DNA of 52,126 nucleotides from an uncultured Eubacteriales bacterium. GTDB taxonomy: Bacteria > Bacillota > Clostridia > Peptostreptococcales > Anaerovoracaceae. Below the pieces are notes generated by a model. It was not told where the DNA came from, made no database searches, and saw only the letters and a list, made by a program, of their open reading frames with translations. The position numbers were made by a program, and so were the translations under genes. This document shows, piece after piece, positions 7,910-16,895 of the stretch; position 1 is the stretch's first letter; the number at the start of each line of letters is the position of its first letter. The stretch covers positions 1-52,126 of the forward strand of contig OMZI01000017.1 in NCBI GenBank assembly GCA_900315485.1, read 5' to 3'.

Positions 7910-8929
7910 GTGGTAACAATCAAAGATATCTCCAAAAAGTGCGGTGTCTCTCCGGCCACAGTCTCCAAAGCTTTGAATGGATACGACGATATAAGCGAGG
8001 AGACCATAAGGCTGGTCAGGCAGACGGCGAGTGAACTCAACTACACGCCGAATGCAGCTGCCAGACTGCTTAAGACGAGCATATCCCACAACATCGGAGT
8101 CCTGTTCGTTGATGACACCATGAGCGGTCTGACACACGAATACTTTTCCTACATCCTTAACAGCGTCAAGGAAGAAGCTGAGATCAACGGTTATGACATC
8201 ACGTTCATCAGCCAGAAGCTGGGAAAGCGTAAGATGTCATTCCTCCAGCACTGCCTTTACAGAAACTGTGACGGAGTTGTTATCGCCAGTGTCAATTTTG
8301 ACAGCAAGGCGGTTCATGAACTCATCAACAGCGATGTTCCGGTCGTAACTATCGACTACGCATTCGACAACGTGAGTTCTGTACTGTCAGATAATGTCGA
8401 AGGGGCATACGAACTTACATCGTATCTTCTGAACAAGGGGCACAGAAAGATAGGATATATCTTCGGCGAGCAGACTTCAGTCACGAACAAGAGACTTGTG
8501 GGTTTCAACAAGGCAATGAAGGAACACGGTGTCAGCGTACCGCCTGAGTACCTGGTCCAGGGAAGGTATCATGATGCAGACGTAGTCAGAGAGGCAACAG
8601 CCAAGCTGATGGATCTGCCTGATCCTCCGACAGCGATCATGTTCCCTGACGATATCTCCTTCCTTGGTGGACAGGCAGAGCTGACCAGAAGAGGACTGAG
8701 GATACCTGAAGATATCAGCGTTTGCGGATACGACGGGATCAACCTCTCAGGACTTCTTCAGCCACCGCTTACTACCTGGCATCAGGATGCTGACAGGATC
8801 GGAAAAGAATCTGTAAGAAAGCTCATCGAGACTATCGAACACAGATCGACGTGCGCGGCAGAACAGATCATGGTGTCTGGCCAACTTGTTTCCGGATCAA
8901 GCGTTAGAGAGTGGGATGGAGAAATGTGA
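7910..8929 (+). CDS. LacI/GalR-family transcriptional repressor of the cellodextrin locus
   Basis: A 339-residue regulator. The N-terminal helix-turn-helix starts VTIKDISKKCGVSPATVSKA (residues 2-21) and is followed by the hinge helix AARLLKTS and a periplasmic-binding-protein-like effector domain with NIGVLFVDD, GHRKIGYIFGE and DISVCGYDGINLS. I chose the GTG at 7910: the AAAGGAGG at 7896-7903 lies 6 bases before it but directly abuts the ATG at 7904. The protein then begins in the usual LacI manner. Four operator-like sites surround its promoter, so autorepression and control of cbpA are likely. The inducer is presumably cellobiose or a related sugar. Confidence 0.9.
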   Translation: MVTIKDISKKCGVSPATVSKALNGYDDISEETIRLVRQTASELNYTPNAAARLLKTSISHNIGVLFVDDTMSGLTHEYFSYILNSVKEEAEINGYDITFISQKLGKRKMSFLQHCLYRNCDGVVIASVNFDSKAVHELINSDVPVVTIDYAFDNVSSVLSDNVEGAYELTSYLLNKGHRKIGYIFGEQTSVTNKRLVGFNKAMKEHGVSVPPEYLVQGRYHDADVVREATAKLMDLPDPPTAIMFPDDISFLGGQAELTRRGLRIPEDISVCGYDGINLSGLLQPPLTTWHQDADRIGKESVRKLIETIEHRSTCAAEQIMVSGQLVSGSSVREWDGEM

Positions 8930-8963
8930 CCCACATTTTGCTTTATTCTTAAGGAGGAATCTT

Positions 8964-10367
8964 ATGAAGAAGACATGGAAAGCGATCATGAGCTTCGCTC
9001 TTATCGCAGCAATGGCATTCGGACTTGCTGCATGCGGCGGCAGCGGCGACAGCGGTTCCGCTGACTCCGGCGAGCAGGGCAAAGTCCTGAACATCTGGTG
9101 CTGGAACGATGAATTCCAGAGCCGTTTCAACGACTATTATCCTGGCGTTAAGGAAGTAGCTGAAGACAAGTCCACAACTACACTTGAAGATGGAACAGTT
9201 GTTAAGTGGACCATCAATCCTAACGAGAACAACAACTATCAGGACAAGCTGGACGAGGCACTGCTCAAGCAGGCTGACGCAGCACCTGATGACAAGATCG
9301 ATATCTTCCTGGTAGAGGCAGACTATGCACTCAAGTATGTTGACTCTGATTACACAATGGATGTAAAGGATCTCGGACTGACTGATGACGACATGGCTCA
9401 GCAGTATCAGTACACAAAGGACATCGTTACTGACTCCAACGGAGCAATCAAGGGAACAACATGGCAGGCTACACCGGGACTCTTCGCTTACAGAAGATCC
9501 ATCGCTAAGGACGTTCTCGGAACAGACGATCCTGATGCAGTTCAGGAAGCACTTGCTGACTGGGATAAGTTCAATGCTGTAGCTGAGAAGGCTGCTGCAA
9601 AGGGCTATAAGATGCTCTCAGGTTATGACGATGCATATCGTGCATTCTCCAACAACGTATCCGCACCTTGGGTTGACGGAACAGAAGTTAAGGTAGACCC
9701 TAACATCATGAAGTGGGTTGCGCAGACAAAGGAATTCACTGACAAGGGATACAACAACAAGACTTCACTCTGGAGTGACGGATGGGCTAAGGACCAGGGT
9801 CCGGACGGAAACGTATTCGGATTCTTCTACTCCACATGGGGCATCAACTTCACACTGATGGGCAACTCCCTCGAAACTCCTGAAGACCAGGGCGGAAAGG
9901 CTGAAGTTGGCAACGGTATCTTCGGTGACTACGCAGTATGCTATGGACCAGAGCCATACTACTGGGGCGGCACATGGATCTGCGGCGCAGCAGGCACTGA
10001 CAACACAGAGCTCGTAGCTGACGTTATGAAGCAGCTCACATGCAATGCTGACATCATGAAGCAGATCACTCTTGATACTCAGGACTACACAAACAACCAG
10101 GAAGCTATGCAGGCTATCGCTGATGACCCTGAATTCGGTTCAGACTTCCTCGGCGGACAGAACCACATCGCTCTCTTCGTAGAAGCAGCTAAGAAGATCG
10201 ACATGAGCAACGCTGGCCCATATGACCAGGGATGCAACGAAAGTATCCAGGGCGCATTCAAGGATTACTTCGACGGCAACGTTGACATGGATGGCGCAAA
10301 GGCTAACTTCGAGAAGACAATCAAAGAGAAGTATCCTGACATCAAGACAGTTGTTTGGCCGGAATAA
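8964..10367 (+). CDS. Sugar ABC transporter substrate-binding lipoprotein
   Basis: A 467-residue extracellular solute-binding protein of the carbohydrate family. It has a lipoprotein signal: Lys-Lys, a hydrophobic core, then the LAAC lipobox with Cys24 as the anchor. A Gly/Ser-rich linker follows, then NIWCWNDEFQSRF, the start of the mature domain. Aromatic residues typical of sugar sites are frequent. A strong AAGGAGGA precedes the ATG. Codon use is strongly biased to a few codons, consistent with high expression. It is the first transporter gene after lacI and is followed by a stem-loop that may keep its mRNA in excess over the permeases. Cello-oligosaccharide is the likely ligand, from context only. 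Confidence 0.9.
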   Translation: MKKTWKAIMSFALIAAMAFGLAACGGSGDSGSADSGEQGKVLNIWCWNDEFQSRFNDYYPGVKEVAEDKSTTTLEDGTVVKWTINPNENNNYQDKLDEALLKQADAAPDDKIDIFLVEADYALKYVDSDYTMDVKDLGLTDDDMAQQYQYTKDIVTDSNGAIKGTTWQATPGLFAYRRSIAKDVLGTDDPDAVQEALADWDKFNAVAEKAAAKGYKMLSGYDDAYRAFSNNVSAPWVDGTEVKVDPNIMKWVAQTKEFTDKGYNNKTSLWSDGWAKDQGPDGNVFGFFYSTWGINFTLMGNSLETPEDQGGKAEVGNGIFGDYAVCYGPEPYYWGGTWICGAAGTDNTELVADVMKQLTCNADIMKQITLDTQDYTNNQEAMQAIADDPEFGSDFLGGQNHIALFVEAAKKIDMSNAGPYDQGCNESIQGAFKDYFDGNVDMDGAKANFEKTIKEKYPDIKTVVWPE

Positions 10368-10418
10368 TTCCTGCACAATAACAGTAGATTAAAAGGCCGG
10401 ATTTCTGCCGGACAGAAA

Positions 10419-10442
10419 GGGGTGGCCTTAACGGGTCACCCC
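10419..10442 (+). terminator. Intercistronic stem-loop (partial terminator or mRNA-stabilising hairpin)
   Basis: GGGGTGGCC (10419-10427) pairs with GGTCACCCC (10434-10442) with one G-U pair and a six-base loop. No clean T run follows. It lies between the binding-protein and permease genes, a common position for hairpins that raise binding-protein levels. Confidence 0.6.
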
Positions 10443-10456
10443 TTATTGTATAAAAA

Positions 10457-10472
10457 AACGAAAACGTTTACC
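10457..10472. promoter_or_regulatory. Operator-like / cre-like site inside the transporter operon
   Basis: AACGAAAACGTTTACC shares the AACGAAAACG core of the operators at 7773 and 7824. It also fits the CcpA cre consensus except at two positions. It lies 52 bases before the first permease start and could act as a roadblock or mark an internal promoter. Confidence 0.5.
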
Positions 10473-10524
10473 TTGCAAAAGGTATTGATTATAGCAGCTC
10501 TTACTCTGATGAGAGGAGGAAAGA

Positions 10525-11493
10525 ATGAAAGATATAAAAGAAAAAGAAATCAGCTATGCGAAATACGGCTACCTCTTCATTGCGCCGTTCTTCATCGCAT
10601 TCCTGGTATTCCAGTTCATTCCTCTGATCCAGACGATCTACTACAGCTTCTTTGAGTACTATCGTTCAGGTCTTAAGATCATTGGACCTAATCCGGTAGG
10701 GTTTGCGAACTATGAGGCGCTCTTCGCAAGTGACTTCCCTAAATATGCAGGGAACACCATCATAATGTGGCTCCTCGGATTCGTTCCGCAGATCATTGTA
10801 TCACTCATCCTCGCTGCATGGTTCACCGATATACGTCTGAGAATCAAGGGAAAACAGTTCTTCAAGGTCGTTATCTACATGCCTAACCTGATCATGGCTT
10901 CGGCTTTCGCGATGCTGTTCTTCGCACTGTTCTCAGATAACGGACCGGTCAACCACGCACTTGTATCAGCCGGACTGCTTGAACAGCCTTTCAGGTTCCT
11001 GTCAAGCGTATGGGGAACCAGAGGACTCGTAGGACTCATGAACTTCCTAATGTGGTTCGGAAATACAACGATATTACTCATGGCAGCTGTAATGGGTATA
11101 AACCCTGCGCTTTTCGAAGCTGCAGAACTCGATGGCTGCACACCTAGACAGACATTCTTCAGGATCACGCTTCCGATGATCAGACCGATCCTTGTATACG
11201 TACTGATCACATCGATGATCGGCGGTCTTCAGATGTTCGATGTACCGCAGATCCTGACCAACGGAAAGGGTACTCCGGACAGAACGTCGATGACTCTGAT
11301 AATGTACCTGAACAATCACCTGTTCAGTAAGAACTACGGCATGGCGGGTGCTGTATCAGTCATCCTGTTCATAATAGCTGCGATTCTCTGCCTCGTTGTA
11401 TACTTCACGCTGAACTCTGAAGATGACAGCAGGAAGATCAAGAAGAGAGACAGATTCAAACCAAGGAAGGAGGCACTGCAGAACAATGGATAA
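10525..11493 (+). CDS. Sugar ABC transporter permease (MalF/UgpA type)
   Basis: A 322-residue inner-membrane permease with about six hydrophobic segments. The first begins near residue 13 (YGYLFIAPFFIAFLVFQF). The cytoplasmic EAA loop that docks the ATPase reads EAAELDGCTPRQTFFRITLP, about 100 residues from the C-terminus. It should pair with the next gene to form the membrane channel for the lipoprotein-delivered sugar. The ATG has GAGAGGAGGAAAG upstream. It overlaps the next gene by 8 bases. Confidence 0.9.
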   Translation: MKDIKEKEISYAKYGYLFIAPFFIAFLVFQFIPLIQTIYYSFFEYYRSGLKIIGPNPVGFANYEALFASDFPKYAGNTIIMWLLGFVPQIIVSLILAAWFTDIRLRIKGKQFFKVVIYMPNLIMASAFAMLFFALFSDNGPVNHALVSAGLLEQPFRFLSSVWGTRGLVGLMNFLMWFGNTTILLMAAVMGINPALFEAAELDGCTPRQTFFRITLPMIRPILVYVLITSMIGGLQMFDVPQILTNGKGTPDRTSMTLIMYLNNHLFSKNYGMAGAVSVILFIIAAILCLVVYFTLNSEDDSRKIKKRDRFKPRKEALQNNG

Positions 11494-12328
11494 GAAACCT
11501 TCACATGTAAGGACTGTAGTAGCATACATTGTCCTCATATTCCTTACCTTCCTGTGTCTGTTCTTCTTCTACATCCTCGTAGTTAATGCAACAAGGAACC
11601 ACACACAGATCCAGAAGGGATTCTCGTTCATACCGGGTAAGTCATTCATTCCTAACTTAAAGCACGTTCTTAACGATGCGAACATTCCGGTTCTTTCGGG
11701 AATCAAGAACAGTCTGATCGTTTCATCGCTGAGTGCAGTACTTGCTACTTACTTCTCGGCACTTACCGCATACGGACTGTACGCATATAACTTCAAGCTC
11801 AAAAAGCCTGCATTCATATTCATCATGCTGATCCTGGTAATGCCTACTCAGGTATCTGCAATGGGTTTCATAAACCTGATCACCAAGATGGGGATGCTCA
11901 ATACTCTGTTTCCGCTGTTCCTGCCGTCGATAGCGGCGCCTGCCGTATTCTACTTCATGTACAGCTACATGCAGTCAAGCCTTCCGCTTGAACTTGTGGA
12001 AGCAGCAAGGATAGACGGGTGCGGCGAATTCAAGACATTCAACAGGATCGTCATTCCTATCATGAAACCGGCGCTGGCCGTACAGGCGATATTCGCTTTC
12101 GTACAGAGCTGGAACAACTACTTCATTCCTGCTCTGGTCATTTCGGACAACACAAAGAAGACACTTCCGATCCTGATCGCAGCACTGAGAAGTGCGGACT
12201 TCCTGAAGTTCGACATGGGTAAGGTATACATGCTGATCACCATAGCGATAGTTCCGATCATCATAGTATACATAGCACTGTCCAAGTACATCGTTGCCGG
12301 TGTTGCACTCGGCGGAGTCAAAGAGTAG
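11486..12328 (+). CDS. Sugar ABC transporter permease (MalG/UgpE type)
   Basis: A 280-residue partner permease. The ATG at 11486 lies inside the 3' end of the preceding permease, 12 bases after AAGGAGG. Upstream in-frame codons are part of the neighbour's coding sequence. It has about six membrane segments and the EAA loop VEAARIDGCGEFKTFNRIVI near residue 172, followed by SWNNYFIPALVIS, typical of MalG-type proteins. Overlap with the first permease implies coupled translation and equal stoichiometry. Confidence 0.9.
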   Translation: MDKKPSHVRTVVAYIVLIFLTFLCLFFFYILVVNATRNHTQIQKGFSFIPGKSFIPNLKHVLNDANIPVLSGIKNSLIVSSLSAVLATYFSALTAYGLYAYNFKLKKPAFIFIMLILVMPTQVSAMGFINLITKMGMLNTLFPLFLPSIAAPAVFYFMYSYMQSSLPLELVEAARIDGCGEFKTFNRIVIPIMKPALAVQAIFAFVQSWNNYFIPALVISDNTKKTLPILIAALRSADFLKFDMGKVYMLITIAIVPIIIVYIALSKYIVAGVALGGVKE

Positions 12329-12349
12329 TCAGAGAGGAGAGAAGAGAAA

Positions 12350-13441
12350 ATGGCTGGTATTACATTCAAAAATGTAGTTAAGACATATGACAACGGAGTT
12401 ACCGTTGTACCTGATCTCAACATGGAGATCAAGGATAAGGAATTCGTAGTTCTCGTAGGTCCTTCAGGCTGCGGTAAGTCGACCACGCTGAGAATGATCG
12501 CAGGACTCGAATCGATTACAAGCGGAGACCTGTTTATAGGCGATCAGAGAATGAACGCAGTGCCTCCTAAAGACAGAAACATCGCAATGGTATTCCAGAG
12601 CTATGCTCTGTATCCGCACATGACGGTTTACAAGAACATGGCATTCGCACTGGAACTTGCGAAGACACCAAAGGAAGAGATAGACAAGAAGGTTCATGCA
12701 GCTGCTGAGATCCTCGGCCTCGAGCCATACCTCGACAGAAAGCCAAAGGCTCTGTCAGGCGGACAGAGACAGAGAGTAGCGCTCGGAAGAGCCATGGTAC
12801 GTAACCCGGAGGTATTCCTCCTGGACGAGCCGCTGTCCAACCTGGATGCAAAGCTGAGAACTGAGATGAGATCCCAGATCAGCAAGCTCCACAAGCAGCT
12901 GGGTACCACATTCGTATACGTAACACATGACCAGACTGAGGCCATGACAATGGGCGACAGGATCTGTGTCATGAAGGACGGAATCATCCAGCAGTTCGAC
13001 ACACCTCAGAATCTGTATGACTATCCTTGCAACCTCTTCGTTGCAGGATTCATCGGATCGCCGCAGATGAACTTCATCGACGCTACTGTTGAGAAGACCG
13101 GAAACGGATTTGCTCTTTGCTTCGGCGAAGCCAAGCTCAATGTAAACAATGAAGCTCTGGCACCATACGTCGGAAAGACTGTAGTATGCGGCGTAAGACC
13201 TGAGGACTTCCACGCAGAGCCGCAGTTCTTCGGAGAAGGAAATGCCATTGATGCATATATCGACCTCGACGAGATGATGGGATCTGAGTCCTACCTCTAT
13301 CTTGATTATGCAGGACAGAAACTGGTAACCAGAGTACCTGCAAGATACGCAAAGAAGGCAGACGAGAATATCAAGCTTGCTGTAGACGTTGACAAGATCC
13401 ACGTCTTTGATAAGAACACAGAGCTGGTGATCTGCCAGTAG
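12350..13441 (+). CDS. MsmK/UgpC-type ABC transporter ATPase
   Basis: A 363-residue ATPase of the carbohydrate importer family. Walker A is GPSGCGKST (residues 37-45), the Q-loop is QSYALYPHM, the signature is LSGGQRQR, and Walker B is VFLLDEPLSNLD followed by the switch His in VTHDQTEA. The C-terminal third is an OB/TOBE domain with VCGVRPEDFHA. The family can energise several sugar transporters; here it directly follows the two permeases, so it is dedicated or shared. The operon ends at the terminator at 13507. Confidence 0.93.
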   Translation: MAGITFKNVVKTYDNGVTVVPDLNMEIKDKEFVVLVGPSGCGKSTTLRMIAGLESITSGDLFIGDQRMNAVPPKDRNIAMVFQSYALYPHMTVYKNMAFALELAKTPKEEIDKKVHAAAEILGLEPYLDRKPKALSGGQRQRVALGRAMVRNPEVFLLDEPLSNLDAKLRTEMRSQISKLHKQLGTTFVYVTHDQTEAMTMGDRICVMKDGIIQQFDTPQNLYDYPCNLFVAGFIGSPQMNFIDATVEKTGNGFALCFGEAKLNVNNEALAPYVGKTVVCGVRPEDFHAEPQFFGEGNAIDAYIDLDEMMGSESYLYLDYAGQKLVTRVPARYAKKADENIKLAVDVDKIHVFDKNTELVICQ

Positions 13442-13506
13442 TACTGAAAAAGGAGCTAATATATTACTTCAGAGTTGCCTCCTCTAGAGTAATACTTACT
13501 GAAACG

Positions 13507-13537
13507 GCTCTCCGCTGTTATGCGGAGAGCTTTTTCT
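13507..13537 (+). terminator. Terminator of the sugar transporter operon
   Basis: GCTCTCCGC (13507-13515) pairs with GCGGAGAGC (13522-13530) and is followed by TTTTTCT. Confidence 0.85.
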
Positions 13538-13544
13538 CTGCACG

Positions 13545-13575
13545 CAAAAGGTCCTGCACCGGGCAGGACCTTTTG
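13545..13575. terminator. Bidirectional terminator between the transporter operon and hsp20
   Basis: AAAAGGTCCTGC pairs perfectly with GCAGGACCTTTT around ACCGG. A and T flanks on both sides allow use by the minus-strand hsp20 transcript and as a backup for the plus strand. Confidence 0.8.
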
Positions 13576-13614
13576 ATGAAGGTTTTCATTATGAGGGAGA
13601 TGTAACTGATTATA

Positions 13615-14064
13615 TTAGCCTTCGATCATGATCGTCTTCTTCTCAGGGATCTCAGGTTCTTTCTCCTTAGGGAAGGAGAGACTCAGGACTCCGTCTTCGA
13701 ACTTAGCCTTGACGTCGTTCTCGTCAATTCCGTCGCCTACATAGAAGCTTCTCTGCATTGCACCGGAGTATCTTTCCTGACGGAGCATTTTGCCCTTTGA
13801 ATCCTTTTCGTCTTCATTGACAGTCTTAGCTGCTCCGACGATCAGATAACCGTTGTCGAGAGTAAGGCTGATCTCGTCCTTCTTGAAGCCAGGCAGGTCG
13901 ATGTCGAGCTCATAGTTTCCTTCGTTCTCACGTACATCTGTCTTCATAAGACCATTTGCGTGCTTGCCGTAAAGCTTGCGGTCAACCTTGTCAAAATCCC
14001 TGAATGTAGGGAAGTCGAAGAAGTCATCAAATAAATCATCTTTGAAAAGTGTTGGATAGAACAT
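13615..14064 (-). CDS. hsp20: Small heat-shock protein, Hsp20/alpha-crystallin family
   Basis: A 149-residue ATP-independent holdase that binds unfolding proteins. The alpha-crystallin domain runs from about residue 38 to 140: MKTDVRENEGNYELDIDLPG, then LDNGYLIVGA, a charged loop and RSFYVGDGIDENDVKAKFEDGVLSLSFPK, with the conserved A-x-F-x-DGVL-type motif near the end. The C-terminal PEIPEKKTIMIEG contains the I-x-I-type tail motif. AGGAGG precedes the ATG. It is controlled by a perfect CIRCE operator, so HrcA should repress it. Confidence 0.93.
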   Translation of the reverse strand: MFYPTLFKDDLFDDFFDFPTFRDFDKVDRKLYGKHANGLMKTDVRENEGNYELDIDLPGFKKDEISLTLDNGYLIVGAAKTVNEDEKDSKGKMLRQERYSGAMQRSFYVGDGIDENDVKAKFEDGVLSLSFPKEKEPEIPEKKTIMIEG

Positions 14065-14130
14065 AGTATAGCCTCCTTATATGTAAATCTTATTTTGAAC
14101 TGTTTCAGATGTCCTCTTCAGGACAACTAT

Positions 14131-14159
14131 GTTATAACACTTTTATTAGCACTCGTCAA
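14131..14159 (-). promoter_or_regulatory. hsp20 promoter
   Basis: On the minus strand TTGACG (14159-14154) and TATAAC (14136-14131) are 17 bases apart. The -35 box lies in the CIRCE spacer and right arm, so HrcA binding would block it. Confidence 0.8.
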
Positions 14160-14172
14160 TAGTGAGTGCTAA
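14146..14172. promoter_or_regulatory. CIRCE element (HrcA operator)
   Basis: TTAGCACTC, nine bases, GAGTGCTAA: an exact match to the CIRCE consensus. It covers the -35 box of the hsp20 promoter. The plus-strand MBL gene begins 126 bases away and could feel the same repressor, though its own -10 is further downstream. Confidence 0.97.
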
Positions 14173-14235
14173 CATTTTTCAAAAATTTTTTAATGTGATT
14201 TTGATGTGAAAAGGTGAGTCAGACACTGTGTTTCG

Positions 14236-14244
14236 TGCTATAAT
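14236..14244 (+). promoter_or_regulatory. Extended -10 promoter of the MBL-fold gene
   Basis: TGCTATAAT, a TG-extended -10 box, lies 54 bases before the start at 14298. The -35 region is weak, as is usual for extended -10 promoters. Confidence 0.55.
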
Positions 14245-14297
14245 AACTTGTATTTTTATGGTCAACTGATAGTTTTATGCACGCGGAGGCAAAACCA

Positions 14298-15944
14298 ATG
14301 AAGATCACTTTTATCGGAGCTGCTCATGAAGTAACCGGTTCCTGTACACTTCTTGAAGTTTCAGGCAGGAATATCCTTGTTGACTGCGGAATGGAACAGG
14401 GAGCGGATATCTTTGAAAACATCGAGATACCGGTAGCACCTTCGGATATTGATGCTATTGTAGCAACACATGCTCATATCGATCACACAGGAAAGATTCC
14501 TTTCCTTGTAGCAAATGGGTACAGCGGCCCGATTTATACAACCGAGGCAACAATGGAACTCTGCAGGATAATGCTGCTTGATTCGGCACACATCCAGGAG
14601 TTCGAAGCTCAGTGGAGAAACCGTAAAGGAAGACGGTCCGGCGAGGAGGAATTCGTTCCGCTCTATACAACTGAAGATGTACAGAATACAATGAAGCTTT
14701 TCGTTACTTCAGGCTATGGGACAGAAACAGAAATCTTCGACGGCGTGACGATAAGCTACACCGATGCCGGTCATCTGCTCGGCTCTGCCAACGTGCTTTT
14801 CAGGATCAAAGAAGGTGATACTGAGAAGTCTATCCTGTTCTCAGGAGACCTCGGTAATCTTGATAAACCGCTCATAAGATCACCTCAGGATCCTCCTCAT
14901 GCGGATTACGTTGTATGCGAATCCACATACGGCGACAGACTGCACGCTGAGAAGCCTGACTATTTAGGTGAGCTTACTGATGCCATACAGAAGACACTGG
15001 ACAGAGGCGGCAATGTTGTTATTCCGGCTTTCGCAGTAGGCAGGACACAGGAGCTTCTATACTACATCAGGATCATCAAGGAGGAGGGCCTGGTCAGGAA
15101 TCATGACGGGTTCCCTGTAATTGTGGATTCGCCTCTCGCGGTAGAAGCTACAAATATATACAGCAGTGAAATGAACGGTTATTATGACGAAGAAGCCCTT
15201 GCTCTCGTCAATGCCGGCATCAATCCTGTCACTTTCCCGGACCTCAAGGTTTCTGTATCCAGCGATGAGTCCAAGATGATCAATGAGGACAGCACTCCTA
15301 AGATCATCATTTCCGCATCCGGCATGTGCGAAGCAGGCAGGATCAGGCATCACCTCAAACACAACCTCTGGAGACCGGAATGCACAGTGCTCATTGTCGG
15401 ATACCAGAGTGCGGGCACAGTTGGTGCAAAGCTCCTCGAGGGCGCGGAATTCGTTAAACTCTTCGGCGAAGATATTCAGGTAAGGGCAGAGATCAGACAG
15501 ATCGATTCGTTCAGCAGCCACGCTGACAAGAAGCACCTTCTTGAGTGGATAGGCAAAGTCGATCCTTCCACACAGGTATTCATCAATCACGGTGAGAACG
15601 AAGTCACAGAATCCTTCGCTATGGAGGCTGCAAAACTGACAGGAAAGCCTGCGGTTGCGCCTTACAGCGGTGAGGTATGGGATCTTGCTGAATGCACTCT
15701 TGTACATAAGGCTGAGATCGTTCCTGTCATCAGAAAGAGCGCACAGGGCGGCAGCGGACAGGAGCCTTCAGGCAAGGGCTACAAGGTCACTGAATCCACT
15801 CAGAGGGCTGTATCGGCTTATAACGACCTCGTGACAACAGGAGAGAAGCTCATGCAGCTGATCGGGCGCTGCCAGGGCAGGTCCAACAAGCACCTCAGAG
15901 CATTTGCTGCTGAAATTGAAGCCCTTATCAAAAAATGGGGATAG
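14298..15944 (+). CDS. MBL-fold, beta-CASP family RNA-processing metallohydrolase
   Basis: A 548-residue protein of the metallo-beta-lactamase/beta-CASP family, whose members cut RNA as endo- or exonucleases (CPSF-like). Zinc ligands are seen in THAHIDH (His58, His60, Asp62, His63), DAGHLLGS and FSGDLG. The beta-CASP part shows VIPAFAVGRTQELLY, IIISASGMCEAGRIRHHL and the final histidine in DSFSSHADKKHL. A C-terminal tail of about 70 residues after PYSGEVWDL has no motif I recognise. I chose the ATG at 14298 because of GGAGG at 14285; an ATG at 14277 is in frame but has no site. Signal-free and cytoplasmic. Confidence 0.88.
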   Translation: MKITFIGAAHEVTGSCTLLEVSGRNILVDCGMEQGADIFENIEIPVAPSDIDAIVATHAHIDHTGKIPFLVANGYSGPIYTTEATMELCRIMLLDSAHIQEFEAQWRNRKGRRSGEEEFVPLYTTEDVQNTMKLFVTSGYGTETEIFDGVTISYTDAGHLLGSANVLFRIKEGDTEKSILFSGDLGNLDKPLIRSPQDPPHADYVVCESTYGDRLHAEKPDYLGELTDAIQKTLDRGGNVVIPAFAVGRTQELLYYIRIIKEEGLVRNHDGFPVIVDSPLAVEATNIYSSEMNGYYDEEALALVNAGINPVTFPDLKVSVSSDESKMINEDSTPKIIISASGMCEAGRIRHHLKHNLWRPECTVLIVGYQSAGTVGAKLLEGAEFVKLFGEDIQVRAEIRQIDSFSSHADKKHLLEWIGKVDPSTQVFINHGENEVTESFAMEAAKLTGKPAVAPYSGEVWDLAECTLVHKAEIVPVIRKSAQGGSGQEPSGKGYKVTESTQRAVSAYNDLVTTGEKLMQLIGRCQGRSNKHLRAFAAEIEALIKKWG

Positions 15945-15982
15945 AAGAAAGAGATATATATTAAAGGAGAATAATTCAGTTA

Positions 15983-16783
15983 ATGGATAACAGACCTATA
16001 GGATTTTTCGATTCCGGTCTCGGCGGACTTACATCTGTATATGAGCTGCACAAAATGCTTCCGGAGGAGAAAGTCATATATTACGGAGATACTGCACGTA
16101 CCCCTTACGGATCGAAATCTCCGGAAACAATAAAAAAGTTTGCAACTCAGATCGTTGATTATCTGGTTTCGAAGGATACCAAAATGATAATCATCGCCTG
16201 CAATACCGTTACATCATGGGCTCTCGACTCACTGAGGGAGAGATATCCTGATATGCCGATCCTCGGTGTTATCGGACCTACTGTCAGGAAGGTCGTAAAC
16301 GACGGCTGCACAAAAGTCGGAGTGCTTGCGACCAAGGCGACCGTCAACAGCGATGTATACGGAAAGAGCCTCAAGGCCCTGGATCCGGATATAGAAGTTC
16401 ACAGTCTCGCATGTCCTGCGATCGTGCCACTTATAGAAGAGGGATTTACTGACACGGAGATCATGGACCTGACTGTGAGACATTATATGGATGACTTCGT
16501 TGAGAAGACTGATGTACATGATCTGATCCTGGGATGTACGCATTACCCTCTGATAGCAAAACATATCAGAAAACACTATCCGCACATCCGTCTGTACAGC
16601 TCTTCCGCAGAAGTAATAGGTGAGGCCGCAGAACTTCTGAGAGAAAAGGACATGCTTGCGCATGATTCAGACAGGCAGGACAGATATTATGCGAGCGACC
16701 TGTCGGAGAATTTCATCTCGATGACAGATCTGCTTTTTGCCGGAACTGACTTCAGGGTAAAGCTCAAAAGTCTGGACGAATAA
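15983..16783 (+). CDS. murI: Glutamate racemase
   Basis: A 266-residue cofactor-independent racemase supplying D-glutamate for peptidoglycan. The N-terminus IGFFDSGLGGLT is diagnostic. The two catalytic cysteines are Cys73 (IACNTVTSW) and Cys185 (LGCTHYPLI). GDTARTPYGSKS forms the substrate loop. It follows the MBL gene by 38 bases with AAAGGAGAA, so the two may be cotranscribed. Confidence 0.95.
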   Translation: MDNRPIGFFDSGLGGLTSVYELHKMLPEEKVIYYGDTARTPYGSKSPETIKKFATQIVDYLVSKDTKMIIIACNTVTSWALDSLRERYPDMPILGVIGPTVRKVVNDGCTKVGVLATKATVNSDVYGKSLKALDPDIEVHSLACPAIVPLIEEGFTDTEIMDLTVRHYMDDFVEKTDVHDLILGCTHYPLIAKHIRKHYPHIRLYSSSAEVIGEAAELLREKDMLAHDSDRQDRYYASDLSENFISMTDLLFAGTDFRVKLKSLDE

Positions 16784-16813
16784 CCAGCGTACTGAAAGAA
16801 AACAAAGTAAAAC

Positions 16814-16842
16814 TTGAAGATTAAGAGCTTTTCTTGTACAAT
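16814..16842 (+). promoter_or_regulatory. Promoter of the CYTH gene
   Basis: TTGAAG (16814-16819), 17 bases, TACAAT (16837-16842). The short leader contains a stem CGTATTA / TAATACG at 16855-16874 just before the ribosome binding site CAGGAG. Confidence 0.75.
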
Positions 16843-16895
16843 CAATAAGCTGTGCGTATTATGCAATTAATACGAAACTGCAGTCAGGAGATTTT

